This document shows, piece after piece, positions 48,454 through 61,854 of a stretch of 64,000 nt of DNA (the stretch's first letter is position 1; every line of letters begins with the position of its first letter). This DNA comes from Siderastrea siderea. Its lineage: Eukaryota > Cnidaria > Anthozoa > Scleractinia > Rhizangiidae. The notes beneath the pieces were generated by a model. That model had not been told where the DNA came from. It searched no databases and saw only the letters and a list, made by a program, of their open reading frames with translations. Where the stretch lies: the NCBI GenBank assembly GCA_964030785.1, contig OZ034978.1, positions 11,901,953-11,965,952 of the forward strand, in the 5' to 3' direction. A program made the translations under genes and the position numbers.

Positions 48454-50964
48454 GAGTCATTAACTGAATAAAACATCTTTCTCATATATTCACCAGGCTT
48501 AAAATTCACCATCACATTTATCAAAACTAAAACACTTTTCTGAATGCCTTGGCAATTCTGAACAAATATCGACTACTTTCAGAACGTTTGAATCGTAAGC
48601 CTTTCCGTCGAAATCCTTTGAAAATTCGGACTAATGGGCATTTACTTTTGAAAGATTCGTGCCTGGCTGCTGGGCATCCAGACGCTACCATAAGAAAAAC
48701 TGATTTACAAGTTTCCGTGGGGAGTACGCGGAGGACATTAAGCGATATTGATCTCATTTAAGCTAAAAAGGAGCAAAAAGTAAAACAAGAAAAGATATAA
48801 CAAGAAAAAGGAAGAAAATACCTGGTAGTCCAGTAGACCAGATTTCCCAGAAAATCTTATCAATTTTTTGCAAATTTGAAGAATCTTAAGAACACCAAGT
48901 ACATGTTGTAATTTCATCAACACAATAAAGTAAACAACAGTCCCCATAAGCAAACCCCAAGTTTATTATCCGCAAACAAATGTTTCAGAACGATTCTATA
49001 TACATGGTTTATAACAATATAAATTACATAAGAAACAAACGGTTTAACTTAATAGAAGTATAAGGCTTATAATAAACTGAGATGAACCTCACATTTAAAT
49101 ATCTGCTTTCAGACGTGCGTTTCCCAGGCAACGTATCAATTATGTTTTGATTGAACTATACATTGACATCTTCCCAGCGTTAGTCACATTTCTCATTTGA
49201 CCGTACCGTACACAGAACATACCATTTTAAACACATTTTGTCGTCCTCTGACGTTCCTGAAATTTTAAGTATTCTTGATATTTGCCCAGTATATTATATA
49301 AAAGTTACTGAATTGACGAATAACTGTCAAATACTTGCAAGTCATTAATCCGGCCCACAGTGTGAAACAGGGTAGATTATGGGACTTTATGGGATTAAAA
49401 GTGTAACCCTTCAAATGAAAGCCATTTGGTAGAACTTTTTGCGCTGCTGCTTGTTATGCTGTTCCAAAAGTTGCATATTTTTTTCTCTGTGGAACATACA
49501 GTCACCATTCAAACGAATGCTATTGAGCAGTGCTTTCTTGTGGTGTTCGTTTTCATGGACTCCTTAAAGTGTGCTCATTCAAATCATGGCGAACAATTTC
49601 ATACAGTCAGCGGCTCGATATGTGGGCTCACACAGCTGTCATATCCTTTTAAGTGAATTAGTGAAAAACCGTAAAATCTACTATTAAGCGACACAATTTT
49701 GGTGTCTAACACACATTCAAATCAAAAAGCAAGTTAAAAAGAAGAAAAACCCACGTTTTCTTGTTATTTAAGCATTGCGCAATCAACAGCCATATTGTCA
49801 CACCACTTTGCCACGCGAAGTCACACTGTCAGAGAAAGTTCAGCCCGAAACTTCTATTCAAGCTTGTACAGCGGACCTCTAAGTGAAATTTAAAATTGTC
49901 ATGTAAGCTGAATATAAATTGAACATTTTCAATATGGCGGCCGATGTTCAGTTCGGTGAAAAGGTTATAAATCTTTCATTTCTTCGGTATTTCCAGATAT
50001 CACGGGCTTAGGAAATCATAAGTGTTTTACCCGTTTTTCAGTCGTGGTGGGAACAGCGATGAATGGTTTGTGGGTCATATTTTTGCCTTTGAAACTTACT
50101 TTAGTGTGTGGATAGCTGATTAAGATTTCTGCAACTCGACCTTGGAACCGCTTTTCAGTGCAACCGACTATTTTGCCGTGGGACCTCATCACTTATTGTT
50201 GAAGACAGTATGGCGGATCGAATGAAGTATGCATGAAATTTTCAAAACCTGAGGGAACAGTGAAATTGTCGGCAAACTGTACGCAACATAGCTCGAAGAC
50301 AACCTCATAGATGTCTATTTCAAATACGATTTCTGCGCTTTTGAAATATTATAGTCTTACGGAGGGACAGAACAAAATTCAACAAGGTAAGCCTAATTTT
50401 CACTGTTTTCTCTGTAATTTGAATACGATGCGTAATAAAATCTGTCCCAGGAATGACGCGATTCGCAAGCGCGGTGGCCATGATGTATGATATTGTTCGT
50501 CATGTGAAAACTTCTGAGGAGTAATTTCTTGTCGTTCTCGGGGGCGAGGGGCGGGGGGGGGGATTATATCCTTAAGTGTGACCACTGAAGTACTGTCCTG
50601 TGGTGCTCAGTTTATTACGCCGTACAAGGTTGTTCCAGATTTTACGTTTGTGGAGCAAGTCCTAAAGTGTGCCCTTTGAAATGAAAGCTACTGAGCAGTA
50701 CTTTCCTTTACTTAATTTATTTTGCTGTACAAGATGGCTCTAGCTTTTAAGTGCATGGAATAAAGTTACCAAATTAAGAACACTAATTACTGAGTTGAAC
50801 TTAGAGAGATGTAGGAGGAAAGAGCCAGATAACGTCTTTACTGATGCTTTTGATCAGCTGGGAAGATAAAACGCGTCAGTTATCGGTTATCGCGGAGGTT
50901 CATTGTACGAGATGTGTTGCACGTAGCTGAACAAACCCATACGTAGTTCGCTACCCACAAAGGT
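48454..50964. other. host intergenic DNA between foldback element and glycosidase gene
   Basis: No gene supported. A GC-rich G-run lies near 50,548-50,562. The 3' end of the glycosidase transcript must lie here. Confidence 0.35.
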
Positions 50965-53526
50965 TCATCTAAGATGGTGAATTGGATGCTGCATGTTTTG
51001 TGAGTTTTTTTCTTCGTTACTCAAGTTTTTCTGGATGGCGTTTCTGTTCCTATCGACAGCAATTTTATCGAGTAGTGGAGCCACCAGAGCTGTCCAACCA
51101 GTTTGATGACTGAAAACATGTGAAAAAAAGAATAGAAGTTAACAACAACAACAACAACAACAACAACACATAAAGAAAACTGAAATCGAGAAAGGAATAG
51201 AAAACCGATTCGCCTTCAGTTACAGAGAAAATCGTTTCATATCCCACATCGCACCTTTAATCGTGTGAAGAACTTTGGTTCGATCCCTCCATTTCGATTA
51301 TTGATTGCTTATGTCCAACCAGCAAGAGACTCCAAACTATACTTAATTAACTCATTCAGTAAGGAAACCTCAGCAACGTCAATCTTTTAGAAGAATGTTT
51401 TAGTCCAAAAGGCGGATCCCCTTTTAATGGCGGCTATTATTGATGGACCCCCCATTTATCCGGGTTTGCTGTATTAATGGAGTGGGTGGGTTTAAGGGAT
51501 TTTTACATCAGAAAATAACTGCACATTTTGTCTGCCTAAAATAAAGTGACCAAAATAATGGGATGACCGCATCTTGAAAGGGGATGGTCGGCAGCAGAGG
51601 ATGGGGTGGGGGTGGGGAGGGGAGACCACTGTATCAAAAAAGGCCTGGTTACTCACCTCGCTCCACATCCTCTTCCGGTTTCAGGGTTAAAGTACTCGTA
51701 GAACAGAACCAGTTGGTTCCAGTCCTCGTCCGTTGCGTATCGCTCCTCGTTTCCGTGACAGGGCCTGTAGCCGAGTTTGTTTGGGAGAAAAACTGACACC
51801 AAACGGCGGGAAAGCTCCATGGAAACGTCTCTAAGACGCATTTGATTTCCAGAGCCGGTTGGACATTCGACTTTAAAGCTGTTTCCGTAGAAGTAATCGT
51901 GGCGTTTGAGGGCTTCCACAATAAGATAGTTGACTGGAATTAAACGAAAGAAAAACTCTTAGGGTCGATTATGCGAGGTTTAAACAGCGTTTAACAAAAC
52001 CGCGGTCTAAACCAATTTCAAGATGGCCAAACCTGATGTTTAAACATTGTTTATTGTAAACAGTGTCAAAAGGGCATGAAGTACAGACTAGGACAACGTT
52101 TATCTGCTTAAAATGACCATTAATAACCGGATTTGGAGGTCAAGTCATTGTCTAAAACCGCGGTCTAAGTTAGACTTTGTTTAAATAACAGGTCCTCATG
52201 ATCAAACTTCTTTACAGGACTTAACGGGGGTATGGCCTTGACAGTGAACGTACAAAAACATAATTTTAAGTAGTCACGATCGCGGTGACAATGGAAAATC
52301 ACAAGATATGTGCGGCCCGAAACGCGCTCGCAGGGTCGAAGGTTCAAGGCTCGGTCTCTGCATCGTTTCATCGTGTTGCTTCCTTAGACGAGACACTCGA
52401 GACACTATACTCCACATGGTCTCTCTCCACCCAGCTGTATAAATGGGCATCAGCAAGGATCCTCACAAAATGCTAGCGGTAACTCTGCGATAGACTAGCA
52501 TCTTATCCAATGAGGACTAGTAATGTTCCTCGTTGCTTCATGCTAGGAGCTTCATGCTATGAAAATCGGAATAGGCTGGTCAGAAAGTTTTGGACCTCTA
52601 GGTTCGTAAAGACTATATCTAAATAGAAAAAAAAAACTTTTCTATAAGAATCACTTTTTTCTCTACTTACTACAAAACCAAATGGGCCCTCGCCAGTTAC
52701 TGTTCCCGCCAAACATGTGTGTGTTGGACTCTCCGGGAACATAATCCACTTTGTACGTTTTTCCGTCCAAGTCCAGCTCGTAAGGATGCCTTTCGTGGTA
52801 ACGTGACACTGAGCGGATGCCGTATGGTGACAGAAATTCATCTTCATCCAACATGTAGGACAACAGGCTACGCAGCTGACCACGAGAAGGGATCGCCAGC
52901 AGGTATGAGTCATCGTTTGGATTCAAGTAAGCAATCTGTTGAAATAAATTAATAATGTAATAATAAATAATAAGTAATAAATAAGAATTACACTGTACAT
53001 GTTATATCCACATAGTGGCTCTTCTGACTTCATCCACTGTTTCAGGTGGAAATATTACGTACCTGTCCAGCTCGGTCTTTCCTGTTCTCCATAAACCAAT
53101 TTAACTGTTTTCTGAAGCCAGGCAATTTGTCTAGATACTTCCCATCCAGCACTAAGCATGCCATTAGAGGAATCAGACCAACTAAGCTACGCACGCGCAG
53201 AGGAAAGAAATCGTCTCCTCTGTGAAAGTGATCGTAGTAAAATCCGTCCTCCGGATCCCAGAGTCCAAACCCATCTGACATTTGATTAATGGCGTCCGCG
53301 ATACTGGTGAAATGTTCCAGGAATTTGATAGCCATGTCTTCGTAAGCTGCATCATTGAGGGCGAGCTCTAATGAGATGTTTAGCATCACAACAGAGTACA
53401 GGGCCATCCATGCTGTGCCGTCCGCCTATAACAAGGAAAAAACGAAAATTTTCAGATGCTACGTTGACGTTCTGAACCACTGAACGACATGGAGGTTCGT
53501 GGCGAGCTAGACCATACTAATTATTT

Positions 53527-53565
<39 letters not shown>

Positions 53566-54307
53566 GTCGTCGTCGTCGTCGTCGTCATCATCATCATCAT
53601 CACCAACATCATCATCATCATCACAAGTATGTTACGAGCGTGATAAAGCAAAAAAAATCTGAGTCCCCGAAGGGACTGAAACGCTTCCTTTTGCGAAAAA
53701 AAAAATCGTTCACAAAAGGTCTGATAAAATGAAAAAATTCAAAATAAGCCGGGCCTTCTTTCCACGTAACTTGACACAACTGAAAAAATTTGTGTTTTAC
53801 CTGGCAAAGGCGGTCTCCCAGGGGAAGAGGTTTGGATCTGTCAAAACAACCTACAATTAAGTAGAAATGATTATTGGCTTCAAAAAAATTAAGAAAGAAG
53901 TCAAGGTTTCTTTGATCAGACACTCACCAATGTTATCCAGTCCAAGAAAACCTCCTCCGAAGAGGTTCTTTCCTTCAGGATCCTTCCTGTTCACCCACCT
54001 GATAAACAAATAATAAATAGAAATAAATAAATAAATAAATAAATAAATAAAAACTATGGCAGCCAAATATGTAACAACATGGTGCAGGTAACCAGCTTTA
54101 TTTGCCAACAAGAGTTTCTAAACCCCTCGCTATGTGTGAACGTCCCCTAAGGAATCAACCTTGTGGCGGCAACTTAATGTCCGTTTATAGCCTGAGAAAA
54201 TAAACAAATTATCTCTGCCACTGTTTCCGCTACGAAAAAAAAAGCGAGGAAAAAAAGCACTGCCGAGACCCGGGATTATACAGAGCTTATATCAGCTCTC
54301 TGGCTTT

Positions 54308-54355
<48 letters not shown>

Positions 54356-57300
54356 TTCTCGGCAGCTGTTGTTTTCATTGGAGGAAAATTAACAAAGCAA
54401 ATAAAAAAGTGAATCATGAACAATGAGACAGGGACAAGACGTCTGAAAAGTATGGATTTCCTGTGTTAAAAAAGTTTAAGAAATTTCGCAAGAACAATAT
54501 CAAATGATGAAACACTTTTACTCGAAACATTTTTTAATCTAACGCCTGCGCGCAGACGTCTCCTATTTCCTTTGCTTCCGCGTGAAGCAAAGGAAATAGG
54601 AGAAGTCTGCGCGCAGGCTGCAAAATTTGCTGCTGACTAGCAAAATATAGGCAGGATTTTTCTCAAAAACGTTTTGATGCGGCAAGAATTGCTGTGTGTG
54701 TGTGCGCACGCAAGTCTTCTATTATTACCACGAAGACAGTTGAAAAGTCCAATTTGATTCAACAATAATTTTCTTGAAAAAAACTAGAAAATCTTTTGCC
54801 TTCAAAGACCAGCAGATTCACTGAAGGAAAACGTGATCTAGTTGTTAATTCCTCTTACCAGGTAAAGTTCAAAAGAAGTTTCTGAAAGCATTTCGCAAGA
54901 AAGACAGTGTCCTTCTTCCCAGACTTCCCAGTCAGCTCGTAAACTCGGTAACAGGCCAACGCGTGTACAGGCGGATTGACGTCACTGAGCGCAAACTCAT
55001 AAGCGGGAATCTGTCCGTTTGGCGCCATGTAAGTCTCACGGAGAAACATTAATAACTGGTCTTTGGCAAACTCAGGGTCCACTTTGCAAAAGGGAAGCAT
55101 GTGGAAGGCTGAGTCCCATGAGGCGTACTGGTCACATGGAAAGAAAATAAGAGGACAACAAGATAACTTAACTGTAACGCTACTTTCGAGTAGTGAAAAC
55201 GTAAACAGTAAACGGGCTGATTCATCTGAGTTAAATGGTTACAAATATGAATACATACGCACAATTTCTGGCAGATAGTATTAAGAGTTTTTCAAAGGAA
55301 TCAGGCAGTGGGGTTCGACTTGATTGATTTGAAGGATATGGCTATTATTGTCTTTGGTATGATGGCCACTTTGTCATTCATCTGTGCCAACGCAAACGCA
55401 AAGGAAAACATAAACAATGTTTACGCGTACAGAAACGCAAACGCAAACACAAGTACTGCAAGCATTTTTTCACCAAACCCAAAAGCAACCGAATTGTTCT
55501 CTCAAACATAGAAGGCACGATTCAAGCCACTGAATTGACCGTCAAATGACTGTCAATTAAGAGCTGAGAAAAAGCAACCAAGCGTCTTCTTTGCACATAC
55601 CAACGCTAAAACGAAGGCGAATCTAGGATTTACACAGCCACCAGTCCAGTAAGTCAAGTGCATGAGTTTTGGTACGTGACAAAACCTCTTGAAATGCATA
55701 AATATTGCGATACATACCCATGGATACTCCCATTTGTCAGGCATGGAAATCACATCTTTATTGTGCAGGTACTTCCACTCTGAGTTTCTTCCCTTTAGGC
55801 GGTCAGGAGGCGGGCATGGCATGCTGGGATCACCTTTCAGCCACTCATCAATAACGTAATAATAAAACTGTTTGCTCCACAGTAATCCCGCGTAGGCCTG
55901 GCGCGAGACTATTACTTCGTCATCTGAAAGAGATTCTATCGACAGAAAAACAAAACAAAAAGTTAGATACAGAAGAACCTTGCTAACTGGAGAGCCCCAA
56001 TTAGTGGACTTTTGTGGTGTAGATTCACCTTTTATTGGTGTGAACACACCTGTAAGGTATCTTACACCAATTTGGTGCCATTGATGCACCGTTTTGGTGT
56101 AAAGTAGACACTTAAATGGTGTTTAGGTGGCACCGTTCCGTTTTACTTTGCATCTCTTTTGGGTATACTCTTTTTACAGGACTGTAGTGTTGACTCTGTC
56201 TGGTCGTAAACTTACCATAATTCTATGTCGTTGTAACACTGAGAAGTTGTTTGCTGACAAATTCAAATCAAATTCTCCAAAATTTTCAATATTCTAGTGT
56301 GAATGTGCAACAAATTAGCGTCAATTCTGCACATGGCTGTACAAAAACGTCTTTTTGGTGTAACCATAAAAATCGAATGTTTACTATGAACTTTCAGTTC
56401 TCTAAATCGAGCTAAAACCAGTTTAGCTTTAGTCAATTGCACAAAACGTGAGGGGTTATATGTCACCTATTTTTAGCATTACTTTAAAAAGGTGAAAGGG
56501 ATATTGTTATCAAAGAAGTCCCAAACACTTTTTTAATATTAGGCTTTTCTCCGAGGGAAAAAATACAATGCATGTATACTAATATAACCGTCACATATAG
56601 CTTTGAAATTCTTCTCACCTGGTATAACAGTCTTGTAAAATTCATCAGCTTCCTCTTTTCTCAAAGAGACCGCATCATCAAAAGCCTTTTCACCAAGTGG
56701 CAAAGGCGCTCTGTCTTGACAGACTGAGAGGCGACATCGAATGATGTGCTTTCCACCAGAAGGTACCGTAAGGACATAATGCGCTGCCACCTTTGTGCCC
56801 TCCATGAGTGGATTGACAGCCTCAGTTTCATTGTTGATGACGTAGCGATGAAACGCATCTTTTGTGTAGGGTGAGGTGTTAGATGTCTTAAAAAGTTTCT
56901 GCGAACAGATGTAGAAAGCTTGTTGTTGATGTTATTTCATGATTCGTATGATAAAGCTAAAACTGCTGTAGCTTGCAGTAGACATGGAGGTTAATGAAGA
57001 TGAATCGTCTAAGAAGGGGGGTGGGGGGGGGGCGGGGGCGGGGAGGTTGGAAGATAACTTTTTATGGAACAGGATATGCTTTAAGAAAGGAATAAAAGAG
57101 AGACACAATTGAATTTCCGCTCTCAAGGCCACCAGTCTTTTTCCTGTTCGATATATTAGTAGACACATCATAGACCTATCATTAACTTTTAACTTCAATT
57201 TTCAATCATCTTCGTTTCCTTTAACTCAACTAATCCGTCCACCCTCCCTCCTTCTTCTTAAGCATTCTAAAAGTCATAAAAAGTCTTTAGGCCCGGCTTT

Positions 57301-58046
57301 GACTACATACCGGTGGATGCTATTGGTTTACCTAAGACCCTAAAAAAATGACACTAGAGCGACTGGGGAAGTTTCAAAGGACATTATGTTAATTAAACTC
57401 CACTCTACCTCACAGTTGGTCTCATTCTCCGTAAAAATCAGATCTGGTGCCTGTCCTCGCTGATCAGAATTCACTGTAAAAATCCATTTCCCTAGAGTGT
57501 CGTGCTGGCATTCTACTTCTGTCAGCTTCGTTTGCATCAGCTTTGGCTTCCTCAAGCATCCTTCTTGCTTTACATCTCGTAGGCAGGAGCACGCCACGTG
57601 ATCACAGCCCCAGCTCCATGAGTTTCTGAACCACAGCGTTGGAAGGACGTGAACCCGCGCTGTTTCAGGCCCGCGGTTTTCTACGGTAATTTTAACGAGC
57701 ACATCATTGGGTGAGTTCTTAGAGTACTCTGCAAAAATGTCCCAGTAGCGTCCGTCATCAAACACATCTAAAAAAAGGAAAATGTATAGTTTAAAATGTT
57801 TTTCATTACTGAAATTGCTTTGCTTGAAAGATGCTTTCTTCTTAAAAATGTTATGAGCTATAAGCTATTTACGGTAGTGGTTTAGCTTTGGTTGGAATAT
57901 TCTATTTAATGTAGTAGCCTGGGATACTTTTGCACAAGCATCCTTTTAAGGTGAACACTTCATTACAATGTAAATTCTTCTTCTCGCCAGGGTTTTTTAT
58001 TTGCTCTAATTTTCATACTTTGTTAGAGTCGACCGTCAGTTGCCGA

Positions 58047-58097
<51 letters not shown>

Positions 58098-61000
58098 AAA
58101 TCCGGAGAGTTCGCATGAGCTCTGAATAATCCCGGGTCTCGGCAACCTTTCTTTTGTTTTTGATATCGGATAACGTGGAATTCGTCAGTACCTCTTCCGT
58201 AAGTTATAATAGAAATTTTTTCATTCTTACCTGTATCAGCCAGTTCAAATTCTCGGTCTTCTTTTGTTCTTTGTTTATTCTCGTTGACCAGTGTCACATA
58301 AGGATATTCATTTTGTGGGTATTTGTACAGAACCTTCATGTAAGAATGAGTTGGAGTGGAGTCCAGGTAGTAGTAGCACTCTTTCACATCTTCACCATGG
58401 TTACCTGCAAAAACGAAAACGAGATCAGTAAGTGGTTAAAAGGATCAAAACAATCATTCAAACAAACAAACAAACAAACAAACACACAAACAAACAAACT
58501 GGCGAAACAAATAAACCAGAGCCTATCATCAAATCGGAGACAAATGCAATAAGCAACTCAGACGACCAGGAAATAAATAAATAAATAAATAAATGCATGT
58601 GATTTACGCGTCAAGCGCGGGAATTTTTGAGCTGCATGAATTTTTTTCGTTAACATTTCCTTTGCAGGAGTATTTTTTTCCGTACGCAAGAACTTTTTTT
58701 CTGGGCTACTCTCCGTGCATCAATTTTTTTTTTTACAATTTTCCCTTGCCTGAATTTTTTTTTGTACTTTGCCCACCCTCTCCCCCATAACTTTTCTAAT
58801 GGTCCGTCCCAAACCGGTGTCAAGTGGGGAAAACATACAACAGGTGCCAATAGCGGGGATCAAACGCGGAAAAACTCGGTGCATACACCACTTTGCGGTT
58901 GATTTGGTTTTGCTCCTGCTATTTCGCGATTGGTTTCGTTTTTCTCCTTCTTGGTTAGAAAGTTCTTAGCATTATTGATCAGAATGGGCAAAGAACCTTA
59001 CGTGAATTGGAATTTCTCCCAATAAAAGTTAAGTTTCCACGGACGGGCTGAATGACAACAGCTAGGTCACAGTTAACAATGCAAATATTAAAAGAGACCG
59101 ACCTTGACGAGGTACACTTTAGACGTGCTTGGCTAAAGCAAGAATTCATCCTGGGAAAGAATTTTTTGTGCGAGTGCTATGGCAAAGTTCAGTCAGTGAC
59201 ATCAAGATTTCGCGCCAAAACTCAAGCGAGCAGGAAGGGAACGGGAACTTACCCTCGTTACCAGTGAGACCAAAGAGCCTCTCTTTCAGGATGGGATCTT
59301 TTTCATTCCACAAAGCCAAACCAAAACACAGCCGGCACTCCCGGTCCGTAATTCCTAGCAAACCGTCCTCTCCCCAACGATAAGCACGTGATCGAGCGTG
59401 GTCATGAGGGAAATAATCCCAACTGAAAAGAGAAATAACAATAATTGCACTCGTGTTATGTTTCTAAGAATGTATGGAGCTTTAACCTTTAACTCATTTC
59501 ATCTTCTTTGGTTGTCCGTGGTAAAAACAAACAAGGGGATTAGTTTCTAAAGAAACTGTGATGCTGCGTCGGTGGGGAAGTGAAATACGAAACTTTGGAT
59601 TTATCAACTGAGTTGATAGGGTAAATTGGCCACCGTAAAGAGATTGAAAGCTGACGTTTCAAGCCTTAGCCCTTCGTCAGAGTGAAGTAGTAAAAACAGA
59701 AATTTCCTTTAGGCGCGTTTAAACTTCCAAAACTTAAAGTCAATCTCTGTTTGAACTTTATCGCCACCGCAGGAAGTTCACAGAGCTACCTCACAGTTGT
59801 GAGGAAATAATGTTACTTCTATTACTTACTTAGGCACGAGGCAAAGACATCTCCGAGGTGGAGATGTTCACCTATACGACTGTTCCATAGACTCCGCGGT
59901 GACATAAGGAGCTGTGACTTTGCAAGCTACGACAGATCGGTGATAGCTTATTAAGGAAGCTACCCCTCTTGATCCCCCTCCCCCCCCCCCCCTTCAATCC
60001 TTCCGGAACAAGTCTCGGTTAGGGGCTGATATAGATTCAGGGTTGGTTGAAAACTGGATGCCACATTCCTACCAAAACGTCTTACACTAGCCCCGAACCC
60101 CCCCCCCCCCCCCCTCCAAACTAGAAGTACTTTCTAGAAAAAAGAGGATAGAATCACGAGAAACATATTTCCGGTGAAAAGGTTAGAGGTTAAAGTCTTC
60201 AGTGGGAGAACATGGTTACGATTTCAACAACAGGAGATCCGAAAATGCAAACACTTTATTTTTTTAAAGAAACCTCGGCAGAAAAAATTATTTTATTTAT
60301 TTTGGTTCTTGATAACTTGCTCTTATAAAAGTGTAACTAATAAACGAACACAATGTTTGGGATGATAATGAAATATACCAAAACCCTTATTTCATTGTAT
60401 GTTTCAAAATTAATTGGATTTGGATCAACAGTGCTTAGGCGATTAGCAGGAAGCAAGGCTTACTCTTCAAAGTGCGCAGTCATTCTGTTAATTGGCCGCT
60501 TTGGATGATATGGTTTTAAGAGGCAAACCAAGAGTCACGGAATATGTTTCTAACTTGTGTAAGTCTGTGCATGAAATCCCGTCGCGTGACCATTCAAATG
60601 CAAGGTACCAAGCAACACTTTCCTGTGCTGCAGCTTAGTGTGCTGTGCGAGGTGGTTCTAACTTTTGAACCTCTGGATGAAGTCTTGACGTGTGACCATT
60701 CAAATGAAAGCTACTGAGCGGCACTTTCCAGTGGTGCTGTTTATTATGTTGTACAAGGTGGCTTTAACTTTTGAGTCTGTGGATGAAACCCTAAAGTGCG
60801 ACTCGTTTCAAGCGAAAGCTACTGGGCAGTACTTTCCTGTGATGGTGTTTATTATGCTGTACAAGGCGGTTCTAACGTTTCAGTGTGTGGCTGAAATCCT
60901 AAAGTGTGACCAGTAAAATAAAAGCTGTTGAGCAGTACTCTCCTGTGATGCAGTTTGTTTTCAACTTTAGTATTTCTTTAAAATGGATTTGTTCCAGTGT

Positions 61001-61854
61001 TTATTTTGCGCACCCCGGCCTTGGAGTGAATTGGTTAAGTACTACATTTCCGGAATCCCAGGAGCAGCTCAAACTTGGTGAGAAAACGTCTTCGTACAAA
61101 ACTTTTACAGTACAAAAACATTTGAGCTCAGTTTTGATGGCTGGGTAAACACGTCTTCTTGATGATAACCTGTTTAATCATAAAGAAAAACCTGAAAAGA
61201 CCTTCTAAAGCGAAATTTACCCCAGGAAAACCATTGGAAATACAATATAAACACTTAGGACTTTTCATGATTTGGGCCCAACATAAGAATTTGATGAAAT
61301 AAAAAAAAAAGATATTTCTTTCGGAGTCCTTCGCAATTTTAAAAGCCAAAACAAGACCAAAGCTAGAATATAGAGAATTGAGCAAACTATTCTTACCAGG
61401 TTCCATTGTCAGAATAGTCCTCCCGCACTGTACCCCATTGCCTGTCGGATAAATAAGGACCCCATTCTCTCCATCTCTTTTCAGGGTCGTTCCTGTCCGC
61501 TTCAAGCCGTCTGCACTCCTCGGGCTGCTCCCTCCACACAAGTGATGGCTGGGAATGCTTTTTCCGTCGCAATATCGACTTCATCGAAGTTGTAGTATCA
61601 TTTTTCTCACTGGAATCTGAAGTCATCTTGCTGATCTTTGCATCGATGTAATTTCGAATGGATAGAAGGGATGGAGAACCGTTTATGAACTGATCCCATA
61701 TCTTTTGTATATCTGGCCTGTTTATTTGTTGGGGGCTTCTTTTCTCTTCGCCATGTCGTCGCAACAGTTGTGCCACCGAGACTGAGCGGCGACGTTTCGG
61801 AGCCGCTTTTCTTTCAGTATTTACTCGTGAGGTATCTCTGTTGACGCCCTTCAT
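50965..61854 (-). CDS. GH63-clan glycosidase, YMR196W/MGH1-like family, 13 exons
   Basis: Exons, minus strand: 61397-61854, 59253-59422, 58231-58404, 57409-57767, 56619-56898, 55718-55935, 54859-55127, 53928-53998, 53801-53850, 53063-53425, 52671-52935, 51657-51933, 50965-51109. Every junction has GT/AG and all phases agree, giving 1,032 residues from the ATG at 61854. The N-terminus is basic and probably variable; the family part starts at [19 protein letters not shown]. Later come [10 protein letters not shown], with the likely catalytic Asp, [11 protein letters not shown] and [10 protein letters not shown], typical of this (alpha/alpha)6-barrel clan. No signal peptide is visible, so it may act in the cytosol on glucosides or mannosylglycerate-like sugars; the substrate is unknown. 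Confidence 0.85.
52285..52575 (+). repeat. tRNA-derived SINE, cnidarian type
   Basis: It lies in an intron of the glycosidase gene. The B-box-like GAAGGTTCAAGGCTC is followed by TTCCTTAGACGAGACACTC, CTCTCTCCACCCAGCTGTAT, AAATGGGCATC and the ending CGTTGCTTCATGCTA. I recognise these words from a widespread anthozoan SINE; the tail is near 52,575. Confidence 0.65.
53527..53624. repeat. (ATC)n/(GTC)n compound microsatellite
   Basis: About 98 bp of trinucleotide repeats that switch from ATC to GTC and back. It lies in the intron between the 53425 and 53801 exons. Confidence 0.95.
54261..54363 (-). tRNA. tRNA-Phe(GAA)-like gene with 30-nt T-arm insertion
   Basis: On the minus strand 103 nt give acceptor GCCGAGA/TCTCGGC, D arm GCTC/GAGC, anticodon arm CAGA-CTGAAGA-TCTG with anticodon GAA, then CCTGGTTCAAA followed by an extra hairpin AGAGCT-GATATA-AGCTCT before CCGGGTCTCGGCA. 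A normal tRNA-Phe is 73 nt, so about 30 nt are inserted in the T-loop. It lies in an intron of the glycosidase gene, in the same orientation. It is either a tRNA-derived mobile family or a pseudo-tRNA; decoding is doubtful. Confidence 0.65.
58042..58144 (+). tRNA. tRNA-Phe(GAA)-like gene with 30-nt T-arm insertion, second copy
   Basis: Also exactly 103 nt with the same acceptor, D and anticodon arms (anticodon GAA in CTGAAGA). The T-loop again carries an extra hairpin-like piece (AGAG...CTCT) before CCCGGGTCTCGGCA. The A box TAGCTCAGTTGG matches consensus, and a T-run follows at 58148-58156. It lies in another intron of the same gene, in the opposite orientation. The inserted sequence differs from the other copy while keeping length and hairpin. 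Confidence 0.65.
59970..60115. repeat. two poly-C tracts
   Basis: C-runs at about 59,980-59,993 and 60,098-60,114 in the large first intron of the glycosidase gene. Confidence 0.9.
60560..60930. repeat. imperfect tandem repeat of about 110 bp in intron 1
   Basis: Words such as GTGTGACCATTCAAATG, GAAAGCTACTGAGC and TTTATTATGCTGTACAAGG recur about four times. Related words also appear near 49,400-49,570 and 50,620-50,740, so it is a dispersed family. Confidence 0.6.
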
